Source: Hypericibacter sp963696655 (lineage in GTDB: Bacteria; Pseudomonadota; Alphaproteobacteria; Dongiales; Dongiaceae). From it: 64,000 nucleotides of DNA. Below, piece after piece: positions 27,898 through 36,268 of this stretch. The first letter of the stretch is position 1; every line of letters begins with the position of its first letter. The notes below the pieces were generated by a model. That model saw only the letters and a program-made list of their open reading frames with translations, did no database searches and was not told the origin of the DNA. The stretch covers positions 1-64,000 of the forward strand of contig CAVOLB010000098.1 of the NCBI GenBank assembly GCA_963696655.1. Direction: 5' to 3'. The translations under genes and the position numbers were made by a program.

Positions 27898-28923
27898 ATG
27901 AAACATTCCCGCATCCTCGCCGCGACCGCAGCGCTCGCGGTCTTCGCGCTGGCCGGCACGGCCGAAGCGCGCGACCAGATCCGCATCGTCGGATCGAGCA
28001 CCGTGTTCCCCTTCACCACCGCCGTCGCCGAGCAGTTCGGCAAGACCGGCAAGTTCAAGACTCCGGTCGTGGAATCGACCGGCACCGGCGGCGGCTTCAA
28101 GCTGTTCTGCGCCGGGGCTGGCGAAGACTTGCCGGACATCTCCAATGCCTCGCGCGCCATCAAGGCCAGCGAGATCGAGGCCTGCAAGAAGAATGGCGTC
28201 AATGAGATCACCGAGATCAAGATCGGCTATGACGGCATCGTCATCGCCAATTCGAAGTCGGGCCCGCAGTTCAATCTGACGGTCGAGCAGGTCTGGAAGG
28301 CGCTGGCCAAGCAGGTGCCGGTGGACGGCAAGCTGGCCGACAATCCCTACAAGAGCTGGGCCGATATCGATCCGTCGCTGCCGAACGAGAAGATCGAGGT
28401 CTATGGCCCGCCGCCGACCTCGGGCACGCGCGACGCCTTCGTCGAGCTGGTGATGGACAAGGGCTGCGAAGCCTCGGTGAAGCCGCTCGGCCTCGATGCC
28501 GACGCGACCAAGAAGGCCTGTCAGTCGGTTCGCGAAGATGGCGCCTTCATTGAAGCTGGCGAGAACGACAATCTCATCGTGCAGAAGCTCGAATCCAACC
28601 CGCAGTCGCTGGGCATCTTCGGCTTCAGCTTCCTCGATCAGAACGCCGACAAGATCCAGGGCAGCAAGATGGACGGCGTCGTGCCCAGCTTCGAGACCAT
28701 CGCCGACAGCTCCTACGAAGTTTCCCGGCCGCTGTTCATCTATGTGAAGAACGCCCATGTCGGCGTCATCCCCGGCATCAAGGAGTTCGTGGCCGAGTTC
28801 ATGAGCGACAAGGCTTCCGGCGACGAAGGCTATCTGGCCGACAAGGGCCTGATCCCGCTGCCGACGAGCGAGCGTTCGGGTGTGGTGACCAAGGCCATCG
28901 CCCTGACGCCGATGGGCAGCTAG
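27898..28923 (+). CDS. pstS: Phosphate ABC transporter substrate-binding protein PstS
   Basis: A 341-residue periplasmic protein with a cleavable signal peptide (basic KHSR, then a hydrophobic run ending GTAEA). The mature protein begins RDQIRIVGSSTVFPF, with the phosphate-contact motifs GSSTVFPF, ESTGTGGG and PPTSGTRDAF seen in PstS. It captures phosphate for PstCA. The ATG at 27898 follows TGGAG by nine bases. It is the first gene of the Pst operon, under a Pho box. A strong stem-loop after its stop probably stabilises this segment, allowing more PstS than PstC or PstA. Confidence 0.96.
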   Translation: MKHSRILAATAALAVFALAGTAEARDQIRIVGSSTVFPFTTAVAEQFGKTGKFKTPVVESTGTGGGFKLFCAGAGEDLPDISNASRAIKASEIEACKKNGVNEITEIKIGYDGIVIANSKSGPQFNLTVEQVWKALAKQVPVDGKLADNPYKSWADIDPSLPNEKIEVYGPPPTSGTRDAFVELVMDKGCEASVKPLGLDADATKKACQSVREDGAFIEAGENDNLIVQKLESNPQSLGIFGFSFLDQNADKIQGSKMDGVVPSFETIADSSYEVSRPLFIYVKNAHVGVIPGIKEFVAEFMSDKASGDEGYLADKGLIPLPTSERSGVVTKAIALTPMGS

Positions 28924-28965
28924 CCCGCGGGAACCTAAGACCAAGACCGCTTGCCAGGGAAGGGC

Positions 28966-28994
28966 GGCCGGCTTCGATCCGATCGAGACCGGCC
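28966..28994 (+). promoter_or_regulatory. Intercistronic stem-loop between pstS and pstC
   Basis: GGCCGG (28966-28971) pairs with CCGGCC (28989-28994), and TCGAT (28974-28978) with ATCGA (28982-28986), around a 3-nt loop, giving a stem of about 12 bp with one mismatch. There is no T-run, so a 3'-end stabilising or attenuating hairpin fits better than a full terminator. Confidence 0.6.
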
Positions 28995-29087
28995 TCCCCG
29001 ACCTTCCCGGCGGAATGACGACGCGGCGCCGGCGGACCTGGCGCATCGAAACGAGATCGGCGAAAGGAAACCGGGAGTCCCCTGCAC

Positions 29088-30467
29088 ATGACCACCGCGA
29101 TCCTTGCCGCCCTGCTCCTTCTCACCGTCATCGGCTTCACGGTCGGCAAGAACCGCTCGATCGCGCTCGCCGGCGGAAACTGGAAGAAGCTGCATTCGCT
29201 GCCGAGCTATTACGGCGCCTATGTCGCGCTCTGGTGCGGCCTGCCCGCGCTGATCCTGTTCGGGCTCTGGATCGCGCTCGAGCCGCGCATCCTCGAAACC
29301 ATCATCGTCCGCGATCTGCCCGTCGCCATGATCGAGAGCGGCCAGGCGCAGCTGGGGCTGATCTTCAACGACATCCGCAACATCGCGGTCTATGGCGTCG
29401 GCGACCGCACCATCGATCCGGCCGTGGTCGCCGCGGTCGACCACTATAAGAGCCTGAAGTCGATCAGCTTCGCGGCTCTGGCCGTCGCGGTCCTGGCGCT
29501 GGCGACGCTCGGGCTCGGCTGGTCGCAGCGCCGCGTGGCGCCGGCCATGCGCGCGCGCAACCGGGTCGAGCGCATCGTCATGGTGCTGCTGATCGCCTGC
29601 TCGACCCTCTCGGTCCTGACCACGGTCGGGATCGTGCTCTCGCTCTTCTTCGAATCGCTGCGTTTCTTCCATGCCGTGCCGTTCTGGGATTTCCTCTTCG
29701 GCGTGCAATGGAGCCCGCAGACGGCGATGCGCGCCGACCAGGTCGGCAGCTCGGGCGCCTTCGGCGCGGTGCCGCTCTTCGCCGGCACGCTGCTGATCAC
29801 GATCATCGCCATGGCGGTCGCCGTGCCGGTCGGCCTGCTGGTCGCGGTCTATATGTCGGATTATGCCAGCCGGCGCGGCCGCGCCTTCATCAAGCCGGTG
29901 CTCGAGATCCTCGCCGGCATCCCGACCGTGGTCTACGGCTTCTTCGCCGCCCTCACCATGGCGCCCTTCATCCGCGAGATCGGCGAGGCCGTGGGCCTGT
30001 CGGTCGCGTCGGAAAGCGCGCTCGCGGCCGGCCTCGTCATGGGCATCATGATCGTGCCCTTCGTCTCCTCGCTTTCCGACGACGTGATGAACGCGGTGCC
30101 GCAGGCCCTGCGCGACGGCTCGGCGGCGCTGGGCGCCACCAAGAACGAGACCATCCGCCAGGTCGTGATCCCGGCGGCGCTGCCCGGCATCGTCGGCGGC
30201 GTGCTGCTGGCCGTGTCGCGCGCCATCGGCGAGACCATGATCGTCGTCATGGCGGCCGGCCTCTCCGCGAACCTGACCGCCAATCCGCTCCAGGCGGTCA
30301 CCACCGTGACCGTGCAGATCGCGACCCTCCTGGTCGGCGATCAGGAGTTCGACAGCCCCAAGACCCTCGCGGCCTTCGCGCTGGGCCTGGTGCTGTTCTT
30401 CGTCACGCTCTCCCTCAACCTCGTGGCGCTCCACGTCGTCCGCAGATATCGGGAAAGATATGACTGA
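29088..30467 (+). CDS. pstC: Phosphate ABC transporter permease PstC
   Basis: A 459-residue permease, longer than the roughly 320 residues of E. coli PstC because of an N-terminal extension with extra hydrophobic segments (MTTAILAALLLLTVIGF and onward), usual in alphaproteobacteria. The binding-protein-dependent transport core is in the C-terminal half: EILAGIPTVVYGFFA, then the EAA loop GSAALGATKNETIRQVVIPAALPGI. It forms the membrane channel with PstA. Its last 8 bases overlap pstA. Confidence 0.95.
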   Translation: MTTAILAALLLLTVIGFTVGKNRSIALAGGNWKKLHSLPSYYGAYVALWCGLPALILFGLWIALEPRILETIIVRDLPVAMIESGQAQLGLIFNDIRNIAVYGVGDRTIDPAVVAAVDHYKSLKSISFAALAVAVLALATLGLGWSQRRVAPAMRARNRVERIVMVLLIACSTLSVLTTVGIVLSLFFESLRFFHAVPFWDFLFGVQWSPQTAMRADQVGSSGAFGAVPLFAGTLLITIIAMAVAVPVGLLVAVYMSDYASRRGRAFIKPVLEILAGIPTVVYGFFAALTMAPFIREIGEAVGLSVASESALAAGLVMGIMIVPFVSSLSDDVMNAVPQALRDGSAALGATKNETIRQVVIPAALPGIVGGVLLAVSRAIGETMIVVMAAGLSANLTANPLQAVTTVTVQIATLLVGDQEFDSPKTLAAFALGLVLFFVTLSLNLVALHVVRRYRERYD

Positions 30468-31764
30468 GATCACGGCCCCCGCCATGCCCGTCAGACGCCC
30501 CGATCTCTCGCAAGCGCGCCTCAAGCGCCGCTACGCGGCCGAGCGTCGCTTCCGCCTCTATGGCATCGTCGCCGTGCTGATCGCCGCCGGCATGCTGGGG
30601 GCGCTCCTCGTCACCATCGTCGGCAAGGGCTACAGCGCCTTCTACCGCACCGACGTCCGTCTCGAGGTGACGCTCGATCCGGCGGTGATCGACCCGGCGG
30701 GAACGAAGGATCCCGATGCGATCATGCAGGCCGACTACACCAAATTGCTGCGCGACGGCCTGCGCCAGCTCTTCCCCGACGTCACCAGCCGCGAAGACAA
30801 GCGCGACCTGAACTCGCTGATCAGCTCCGGCGCCGACACCCAGATTCGCAAGATGGTCCAGGCCGATCCCTCCCTGATCGGCCGGACGGTCACGGTTTCG
30901 GTCCCGATCGGCCCCGATTTCGACATGCTGGCCAAGGGCTTCATCTCGCGCGACCTGCCGGAGAGCGCGCGCCGCGTCTCCGACAAGCAGATCGGCTGGT
31001 ATGACGCGCTGCGCCAGCAGGACCGGGTCGAGCATGGCTTCAATTGGAGCTTCTTCACCGCGGGCGACAGCCGCGAGCCCGAGCTCGCCGGCGTGGCCGG
31101 ATCGGTGGCCGGCACCCTCCTGACCATGCTGGTAACCCTGTCGCTGGCCTTCCCGCTCGCGGTCGCGACCGCCGTCTATCTCGAGGAATTCGCGCCGAAG
31201 AACCGCTGGACCGACCTGATCGAGGTCAACATCAACAATCTGGCGGCGGTGCCCTCGATCGTGTTCGGCCTGCTCGGCCTTGCCGTCTTTATCGGCTTCT
31301 TCGGCCTGCCCCGCTCGGCCCCCCTGGTCGGCGGCATGGTGCTGTCGCTGATGACGCTGCCGATCATCATCATCGCCACCCGCGCGGCGCTCAAGGCCGT
31401 GCCGCCCTCGATCCGCGAGGGCGCCTATGGGATCGGCGCCTCGCCCTTGCAGGTGGTGACGCATCATGTGGTGCCGCTGGCGATGCCCGGCATCCTGACC
31501 GGGACCATCATCGGCATGGCCCATGCGCTGGGCGAGACGGCGCCGCTCCTCATGATCGGCATGGTCGCCTTCATCGTCGGGGTGCCCCATGGCGTCACCG
31601 ACGCCGCCACGGTGCTGCCGGTGCAGATCTATCTCTGGGCGGACAGCCCCGAGCGGGGCTTCGTCGAGAAGACGAGCGCGGCGATCATGGTGCTGCTGGT
31701 CTTCCTGGTGCTGATGAACGGCATTGCCGTCTATCTGCGCCGCCGCTTCGAACGTCGCTGGTAG
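30460..31764 (+). CDS. pstA: Phosphate ABC transporter permease PstA
   Basis: A 434-residue permease with an extended N-terminal part: one hydrophobic segment near residue 30, then about 150 periplasmic residues. The canonical core starts near GSVAGTLLTMLVTLSLAFPLAV, with NLAAVPSIVFGLLGLAVF and the EAA loop EGAYGIGASPLQVVTHHVVPLAMPG. It partners PstC in the Pst channel. Translation is coupled to pstC by an 8-base overlap. The long extension is characteristic of the alphaproteobacterial DUF3333-containing PstA subtype. Confidence 0.95.
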   Translation: MTEITAPAMPVRRPDLSQARLKRRYAAERRFRLYGIVAVLIAAGMLGALLVTIVGKGYSAFYRTDVRLEVTLDPAVIDPAGTKDPDAIMQADYTKLLRDGLRQLFPDVTSREDKRDLNSLISSGADTQIRKMVQADPSLIGRTVTVSVPIGPDFDMLAKGFISRDLPESARRVSDKQIGWYDALRQQDRVEHGFNWSFFTAGDSREPELAGVAGSVAGTLLTMLVTLSLAFPLAVATAVYLEEFAPKNRWTDLIEVNINNLAAVPSIVFGLLGLAVFIGFFGLPRSAPLVGGMVLSLMTLPIIIIATRAALKAVPPSIREGAYGIGASPLQVVTHHVVPLAMPGILTGTIIGMAHALGETAPLLMIGMVAFIVGVPHGVTDAATVLPVQIYLWADSPERGFVEKTSAAIMVLLVFLVLMNGIAVYLRRRFERRW

Positions 31765-31778
31765 GAAAGGATACTCTG

Positions 31779-32606
31779 ATGTCGATGGTGACGCTCGCAG
31801 CCGCGCCGGCTTCCGCCGCCGCGACGGGCACGCCCCTCAAGGGCAACGCGCAGGTCAAGATCTCGGCCCGCGACGCCAATGTCTATTACGGCGACAAGCA
31901 TGCGCTGAAGCATGTCGAGCTCGACATCCGCCGCAACGAGGTGACGGCGCTGATCGGCCCCTCGGGCTGCGGCAAGTCGACCTTCCTGCGCTGCCTCAAC
32001 CGCATGAACGACGTGATCGAGAACTGCCGGGTGACCGGCAAGATCACGCTCGACGGCGAGGACATCTATTCGCGCGATCTCGACGTCGTGGTTCTGCGCG
32101 CGCGGGTGGGCATGGTGTTCCAGAAGCCCAACCCCTTCCCCAAGACGATCTTCGACAACGTGGCCTATGGCCCGCGCATCCACGGCATGGCGACCAACCG
32201 TCGCGAGCTGGAGGAAGTGGTGCAGACCAGCCTCGAGCGCGCCGGCCTGTGGAACGAGGTCAAGGACCGCCTCAAGGACGCCGGCACCGGGCTTTCCGGC
32301 GGCCAGCAGCAACGCCTCTGCATCGCGCGGGCGATCGCCGTCAGCCCCGAGGTGATCCTGATGGACGAGCCCTGCTCGGCGCTCGATCCGATCGCGACCG
32401 CCCGCATCGAGGAGCTGATCGACGAGCTCCGCCAGAACTACACCATCGTGATCGTCACCCACTCCATGCAGCAGGCCGCGCGCGTCAGCCAGCGCACGGC
32501 GTTCTTCCATCTGGGAGAGCTGGTGGAGACCGGCGACACGCCGCATATCTTCACCAGCCCGAAGGATCAACGGACCCAGGGCTATATCACCGGCCGCTTC
32601 GGCTGA
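31779..32606 (+). CDS. pstB: Phosphate ABC transporter ATP-binding protein PstB
   Basis: A 275-residue ATPase. Walker A is GPSGCGKST, the Q-loop region FQKPNPFP is the PstB hallmark, the signature is LSGGQQQR, and Walker B is VILMDEP with SALDPIAT. The first 25 residues are an Ala-rich extension. The ATG at 31779 follows AGGAAAGGA. It energises phosphate import and, with PhoU, relays transport status to PhoR. It lies 14 bases after pstA. Confidence 0.97.
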   Translation: MSMVTLAAAPASAAATGTPLKGNAQVKISARDANVYYGDKHALKHVELDIRRNEVTALIGPSGCGKSTFLRCLNRMNDVIENCRVTGKITLDGEDIYSRDLDVVVLRARVGMVFQKPNPFPKTIFDNVAYGPRIHGMATNRRELEEVVQTSLERAGLWNEVKDRLKDAGTGLSGGQQQRLCIARAIAVSPEVILMDEPCSALDPIATARIEELIDELRQNYTIVIVTHSMQQAARVSQRTAFFHLGELVETGDTPHIFTSPKDQRTQGYITGRFG

Positions 32607-32653
32607 TCCGAAGCGGCATTGAGACGGAACGACCCAAGGGAGCAGGACGCGAC

Positions 32654-33382
32654 ATGACCGCGGAACATATCGTCAAGTCCTTCGACGACGAGCTCAAGCT
32701 GCTGAACCGGACGATCGCCCAGATGGGCGGGCTGTCCGAGGTCCAGCTGCAGACGGCGACCGACGCGCTGTTGCGCCGGGATGCCGAGCTCGCCGGCAAG
32801 GTGATCCAGGCCGACAAGCGCATCGACGAATTGGAACATCAGATCGGGGAGATGGCCGTGCGGATGCTGGCCTTGCGCCAGCCCATGGCCTCGGACCTGC
32901 GCGAAGTCGTGGCGGCGCTCAAGATCTCGGCCGATCTGGAACGGATCGGCGACTACGCCACCAACATCGCCAAGCGCGCCATCGCCATCTCGCAGACCCA
33001 GCCGGTGAGCACGTTGCAGGCGATTCCGCGGATGGGCCAGCTGGTGCAGAGCATCATCAAGGACGTCCTCGACGCCTATGTCGACAAGAACGCGGAGCGG
33101 GCGCTGGCCGCCTGGAGCCGCGACGAGGAAGTCGATTCTCTCTACAACAGCCTGTTTCGCGAGCTGTTGACCTACATGATGGAGGATCCGCGCAACATCG
33201 GCTCCTGCATCCATCTGATGTTCATCGCGAAGAACATCGAACGCATCGGTGATCATGCAACAAATATTGCGGAGACCGTCTATTTCCTCGTCCACGGTCG
33301 CGGGATCGAAATCGCCAGACCCAAAGGGGATGTCACAAGCTATGCAATCGCACCCACGCCCGGCGGACGCGCCGGCGCCTAG
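32654..33382 (+). CDS. phoU: Phosphate signaling complex protein PhoU
   Basis: A 242-residue all-helical protein of two PhoU repeats. Each repeat has the metal-binding signature: EVVAALKISADLERIGDYA in the first and IHLMFIAKNIERIGDHATN in the second. PhoU restrains PhoR when phosphate is abundant and modulates Pst activity. The 3' end overlaps the likely start of phoB by about 40 bases, so the two are co-translated. Confidence 0.96.
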   Translation: MTAEHIVKSFDDELKLLNRTIAQMGGLSEVQLQTATDALLRRDAELAGKVIQADKRIDELEHQIGEMAVRMLALRQPMASDLREVVAALKISADLERIGDYATNIAKRAIAISQTQPVSTLQAIPRMGQLVQSIIKDVLDAYVDKNAERALAAWSRDEEVDSLYNSLFRELLTYMMEDPRNIGSCIHLMFIAKNIERIGDHATNIAETVYFLVHGRGIEIARPKGDVTSYAIAPTPGGRAGA

Positions 33383-34097
33383 GCCGCAATCGATGCAGAA
33401 GCAGCAGGCCAAGCCGCTCGTCCTCGTGGTCGAGGACGAGGCGGCGCTCGTGACGTTGCTGCGTTACAATCTCGAGCGCGAGGGCTTCGAGGTGATCGAG
33501 GCGCGCGACGGGGAAGAGGCGCTCCTGCTCGCCAAGGAACGCCGTCCGGATCTGGTCCTGCTGGACTGGATGCTGCCGCTGGTCTCGGGCATCGAGGTCT
33601 GCCGCCAGCTCCGCCGCCTGCCCGAGACCCGGGCGGTGCCGGTGGTGATGCTGACGGCGCGCGGCGAGGAGGCCGACAAGGTTCGCGGCCTCGACAGCGG
33701 CGCCGACGACTATGTCACCAAGCCCTTCAGCCCCGGCGAGCTGATCGCGCGGCTGCGGGCCCTGCTCCGGCGCTCGCGGCCGGCGCTCGACGGCGACAAT
33801 CTGCAATATGAGGACCTGATGATGGACCTCATCGCGCACCGGGTGCGTCGCAACGGGCGCGACATCCATCTCGGGCCGACCGAGTTCCGCCTGCTGCGCC
33901 ATCTGATGGAGCATCAGGGCCGCGTCTTCACCCGCGAGCAGCTGCTCGATGTGGTGTGGGGACCGGACGTCTATGTCGAGCCGAGAACGGTCGACGTCCA
34001 TATCCGGCGGCTGCGCAAGGCGATCAATGACGGGGCGGATTTCGACCTGATCCGCACCGTGCGGTCGGCCGGCTACTCGCTCGACCGCGAACAATAG
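33342..34097 (+). CDS. phoB: Phosphate regulon response regulator PhoB
   Basis: About 251 residues with this start: a short Pro/Gln-rich lead, then a receiver domain (LVLVVEDEAALV, phospho-Asp75 in LVLLDWMLP, Lys in YVTKPFSP) and an OmpR-type winged helix (GPTEFRLLRHLMEHQGRVFTREQLL to VDVHIRRLRKAI). It activates Pho-box promoters when phosphorylated by PhoR. The start is uncertain: ATG 33330, 33342 and 33393 are all in frame. 33342 has an AGGGG at 12 bases. It is the last gene of the cluster, followed by a perfect 15-bp hairpin. Confidence 0.94.
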   Translation: MQSHPRPADAPAPRPQSMQKQQAKPLVLVVEDEAALVTLLRYNLEREGFEVIEARDGEEALLLAKERRPDLVLLDWMLPLVSGIEVCRQLRRLPETRAVPVVMLTARGEEADKVRGLDSGADDYVTKPFSPGELIARLRALLRRSRPALDGDNLQYEDLMMDLIAHRVRRNGRDIHLGPTEFRLLRHLMEHQGRVFTREQLLDVVWGPDVYVEPRTVDVHIRRLRKAINDGADFDLIRTVRSAGYSLDREQ

Positions 34098-34105
34098 GTC
34101 CGGCG

Positions 34106-34139
34106 GCCATCGGAAGCGGGGGCACCCGCTTCCGATGGC
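34106..34139 (+). terminator. Terminator-like hairpin after phoB
   Basis: A perfect 15-bp inverted repeat (34106-34120 with 34125-34139) closes on a 4-nt loop GGCA, nine bases past the phoB stop. No T-run follows, so it may end transcription with Rho help or protect the 3' end. Confidence 0.65.
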
Positions 34140-34196
34140 GCGCGCGAACCCGCAGCGTGCGCCCGCGCAGGACATCTGTCAGCGCATCTGTCCGAT

Positions 34197-34235
34197 CCTA
34201 TCGACTTCGTTAACCATGCGTCGGTTATCGATAGG
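34197..34235. promoter_or_regulatory. Bulged stem-loop upstream of the first exported gene
   Basis: CCTATCGA (34197-34204) pairs with TCGATAGG (34228-34235), and TAACC (34211-34215) with GGTTA (34223-34227), leaving a 6-nt one-sided bulge and a 7-nt loop. It sits about 80 bases before the start of the downstream gene. It may be a leader RNA structure or an operator; no known class is recognised. Confidence 0.4.
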
Positions 34236-34317
34236 CGAAGGATCCTCGTCTTCGGCCGCAGGATTTGCCGGGACCGATCCCCCTCCGTCTTTCGCAAAAA
34301 CCGTTCGGGGACCTCGC

Positions 34318-34809
34318 ATGATGATTCCGGCACGCAAGCTGGCGGTGGCTTTCATCGCCGCTGCATCGGGCTTGCTCTCGCTGGCGCCGGTCGCGTCGGC
34401 CGAGGATCTCGATCCTCAATTCGAGGCCGTGGGTCTCGCCGGCGCGACGCGGCTCACGGATCAGGGCATGGAGGGGTCGCGAGGCGGCGGATTCGCGACG
34501 GGCCTTTCCGGGTTGCTTCTGTCCCTCCTGCCGGGCGTCGACGGCCGTTCGATGACGGCCGCCGCGCCTGCCGGTGCGCGGGGTTCCCTCGGGGGCTTCC
34601 TTCCCGCCCTTCTCGAGGGGCTGCCCGCCATCAATCTGGTGGCGGCCCAGCTCGACGATCAGCCGACCGTGATGCGAATCGGAACCGGGGCGCAATCGCT
34701 CGGTTGCGGCAACGGCCTGTCATGTCCCGTCGGAATGAGCGTTTCTCTTTACGCCAACAACAGCGCGCCGGCGGGCCGCTTCGCGCTGAACCTCGACATC
34801 GCGCATTGA
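34318..34809 (+). CDS. Small exported protein of unknown function (paralogue 1)
   Basis: A 163-residue protein with a Sec signal peptide (KLAVAFIAAASGLLSLAPVASA). The mature part holds ATRLTDQGMEGSRGGGF near its start, a hydrophobic middle (SGLLLSLLPG, GFLPALLEGLPAINLV), and the tail motif IGTGAQSLGCGNGLSCPVG, then SVSL. The same motifs in the same order occur in the next gene, so the two are paralogues. The L-D-x-x-M-x-x-x-RG-x-GF motif after the signal resembles a double-glycine-like or surface-targeting element. The ATG follows GGGGA. No function is recognised. Confidence 0.75.
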   Translation: MMIPARKLAVAFIAAASGLLSLAPVASAEDLDPQFEAVGLAGATRLTDQGMEGSRGGGFATGLSGLLLSLLPGVDGRSMTAAAPAGARGSLGGFLPALLEGLPAINLVAAQLDDQPTVMRIGTGAQSLGCGNGLSCPVGMSVSLYANNSAPAGRFALNLDIAH

Positions 34810-34817
34810 AACGTCGG

Positions 34818-34836
34818 AAGCAGGTCAGCCCTGCTT
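34818..34836 (+). terminator. Short hairpin after the first exported gene
   Basis: AAGCAGG (34818-34824) and CCTGCTT (34830-34836) form a 7-bp stem with a 5-nt loop nine bases past the stop codon. There is no T-run, so terminator function is tentative. Confidence 0.4.
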
Positions 34837-34864
34837 GCGATTGGGCATGACGAAGATTTGAGGC

Positions 34865-34902
34865 GCGATCTAACTTTTGATGGTACCTCCGTTCTAGATC
34901 GC
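34865..34902. promoter_or_regulatory. 8-bp inverted repeat upstream of the second exported gene
   Basis: GCGATCTA (34865-34872) and TAGATCGC (34895-34902) are perfect inverted copies 22 bases apart, about 70 bases before the start codon. The two half-sites could bind a dimeric regulator or form a leader hairpin. The sequence is unlike the structure upstream of the first paralogue. Confidence 0.4.
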
Positions 34903-34972
34903 CGGAGGGGCGGGTGGTAGGTTCTCGCATCATCCGATTCCCCAAGGCCCAGTGTCGCAACGGAGGCCTTCC

Positions 34973-35452
34973 ATGCTGGTTTCAGCAGGCAAGCTGGCGT
35001 TTCTCGGCCTTGCCGGTGTTCTCACGCTGTCGTCCTTCCCCTGCCTCGCCGATGATGCGGTTCTCCGCGCCGATCGCATCGGGCTCGTCGACGCGGTCGC
35101 TTTGAACGATCGCGAGATGGGCGAGATGCGCGGCACCGGATTTCTCGGCGCCCTGACGCAGGGAATGCTCGGCACATTGACACCGGCGGCCAGGACCGCG
35201 CTCGCCAATGGCAGCCAGAGCACGCTCAACGCGCTCACCGGTTTCATCCCCACGCTTCTGAGCGCGCTGCCGCCGGGCAACACCGTCTCGGCGCAGATCG
35301 GCACCGGGCCGGCCGTGACCCAGAACGGCACCGGGCCGCAGTCGCTCGGCTGCGGCAGCGGCCTCGCCTGCGGTCCCGGGACGTCGGTCTCGCTCTCGAG
35401 CAGCAGCAACCCTGCCTCGGCGAGCGCGAGCCTCAGCTTCTCGCTGCATTGA
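34973..35452 (+). CDS. Small exported protein of unknown function (paralogue 2)
   Basis: A 159-residue protein with a signal peptide (KLAFLGLAGVLTLSSFPCLA; the Cys near the cleavage site is not a good lipobox). The mature part carries ALNDREMGEMRGTGF, a hydrophobic middle (GFIPTLLSALPPG) and the tail motif IGTG, then GPQSLGCGSGLACGPG and SVSL, followed by a Ser/Ala-rich end. It matches the preceding gene in layout. Two cysteines in the G-C-G-x-G-L-x-C motif are shared by both and may form a disulfide. The ATG follows CGGAGG. Function unknown. Confidence 0.75.
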   Translation: MLVSAGKLAFLGLAGVLTLSSFPCLADDAVLRADRIGLVDAVALNDREMGEMRGTGFLGALTQGMLGTLTPAARTALANGSQSTLNALTGFIPTLLSALPPGNTVSAQIGTGPAVTQNGTGPQSLGCGSGLACGPGTSVSLSSSSNPASASASLSFSLH

Positions 35453-35512
35453 GGCTGGCGATGAATCGGCCCGAGGCCTCTCGACGTGAGAGACCTCGGT
35501 GGATTCTCGGGC

Positions 35513-36262
35513 TCACTTGCCGCGAATGTCCGACGCGGCCCGCCGCAGGATCGCCGCGATGCGGGCCTGCTCTTCCGGCGACGCATCCTCGAGTTCGTTG
35601 AGCGCGCGTTTGATGTCGCGCCGCGCCTCGAGGATCTCAGGCAGCACGCCACCGCGCCGGCGCCGGCCCAGGGGCCAGGCATCGCGATCCTCGCGGCGAT
35701 CGGAATCGCCGCGCTCGCCGGCCTCGCCACCCTCTTCCATCAGGCGCTGCGCCTGCGCGAATTTGGCGCCGACCTCGGCCAGCTCCGCCAGGATCGCGTC
35801 GGCGGTCGCGCGGTTCTCCGCGAGAAAGGCCTGGCCCGCCTCGTTGATGCGGTAGAGCTTCTTGTTGGCCTCGGCCTCGACCGTCGCGAACCCGATCTCC
35901 TCGAGATAGGTCAGCGCCGGATAGATCATGCCGGGGCTCGGCGCATAGAAGCCGTGGCTGCGCTCCTCCAGCTCCTTGATCAGCTCATAGCCATGGCGCG
36001 GCTGCTCCGCCAGGAGCGCCAGCAGGATGAGCTGGAGATCGCTCGAGCCCAGCCGGCGTCCGAGGCGGAAGCCCCGCCCGCCATGATGGCCCGAGCCGCC
36101 ATGACCGCCGCGGCCGCGCCCGCCGAACAGGCCGCGGAACTCGCCGTCCCGTCCGCCCCGTCCCGCACAATCGCGGTCCCGGCCATGGCGATGCCGGTGC
36201 CAGCCGCGCCCATCATCTTGATCGTCAATGTGAATTCTCATTGTCCAGGGTTTCCTTTTCAT
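35513..36262 (-). CDS. PadR family regulator with His/Gly/Arg-rich N-terminus (YqjI-like)
   Basis: A 249-residue regulator. The first 70 or so residues are rich in His, Gly and Arg (seven His, one Cys). The PadR winged helix follows (LILLALLAEQPRHGYELIKELEER, then YAPSPGMIYPALTYLEEIG) and a helical C-terminal region that ends in a coiled stretch. The arrangement matches E. coli YqjI, a nickel-responsive PadR repressor of a ferric-siderophore reductase whose N-terminus binds metal. A perfect dyad lies just upstream of its own start. No siderophore reductase gene is adjacent, so the target is probably itself and a distant gene. Confidence 0.88.
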   Translation of the reverse strand: MKRKPWTMRIHIDDQDDGRGWHRHRHGRDRDCAGRGGRDGEFRGLFGGRGRGGHGGSGHHGGRGFRLGRRLGSSDLQLILLALLAEQPRHGYELIKELEERSHGFYAPSPGMIYPALTYLEEIGFATVEAEANKKLYRINEAGQAFLAENRATADAILAELAEVGAKFAQAQRLMEEGGEAGERGDSDRREDRDAWPLGRRRRGGVLPEILEARRDIKRALNELEDASPEEQARIAAILRRAASDIRGK

Positions 36263-36268
36263 CGTTAG

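Noticed and set aside
34174..34192. Two ATCTGTC repeats as a possible second Pho box
   Set aside because: They are 12 bp apart rather than 11, and the second repeat departs from the consensus.
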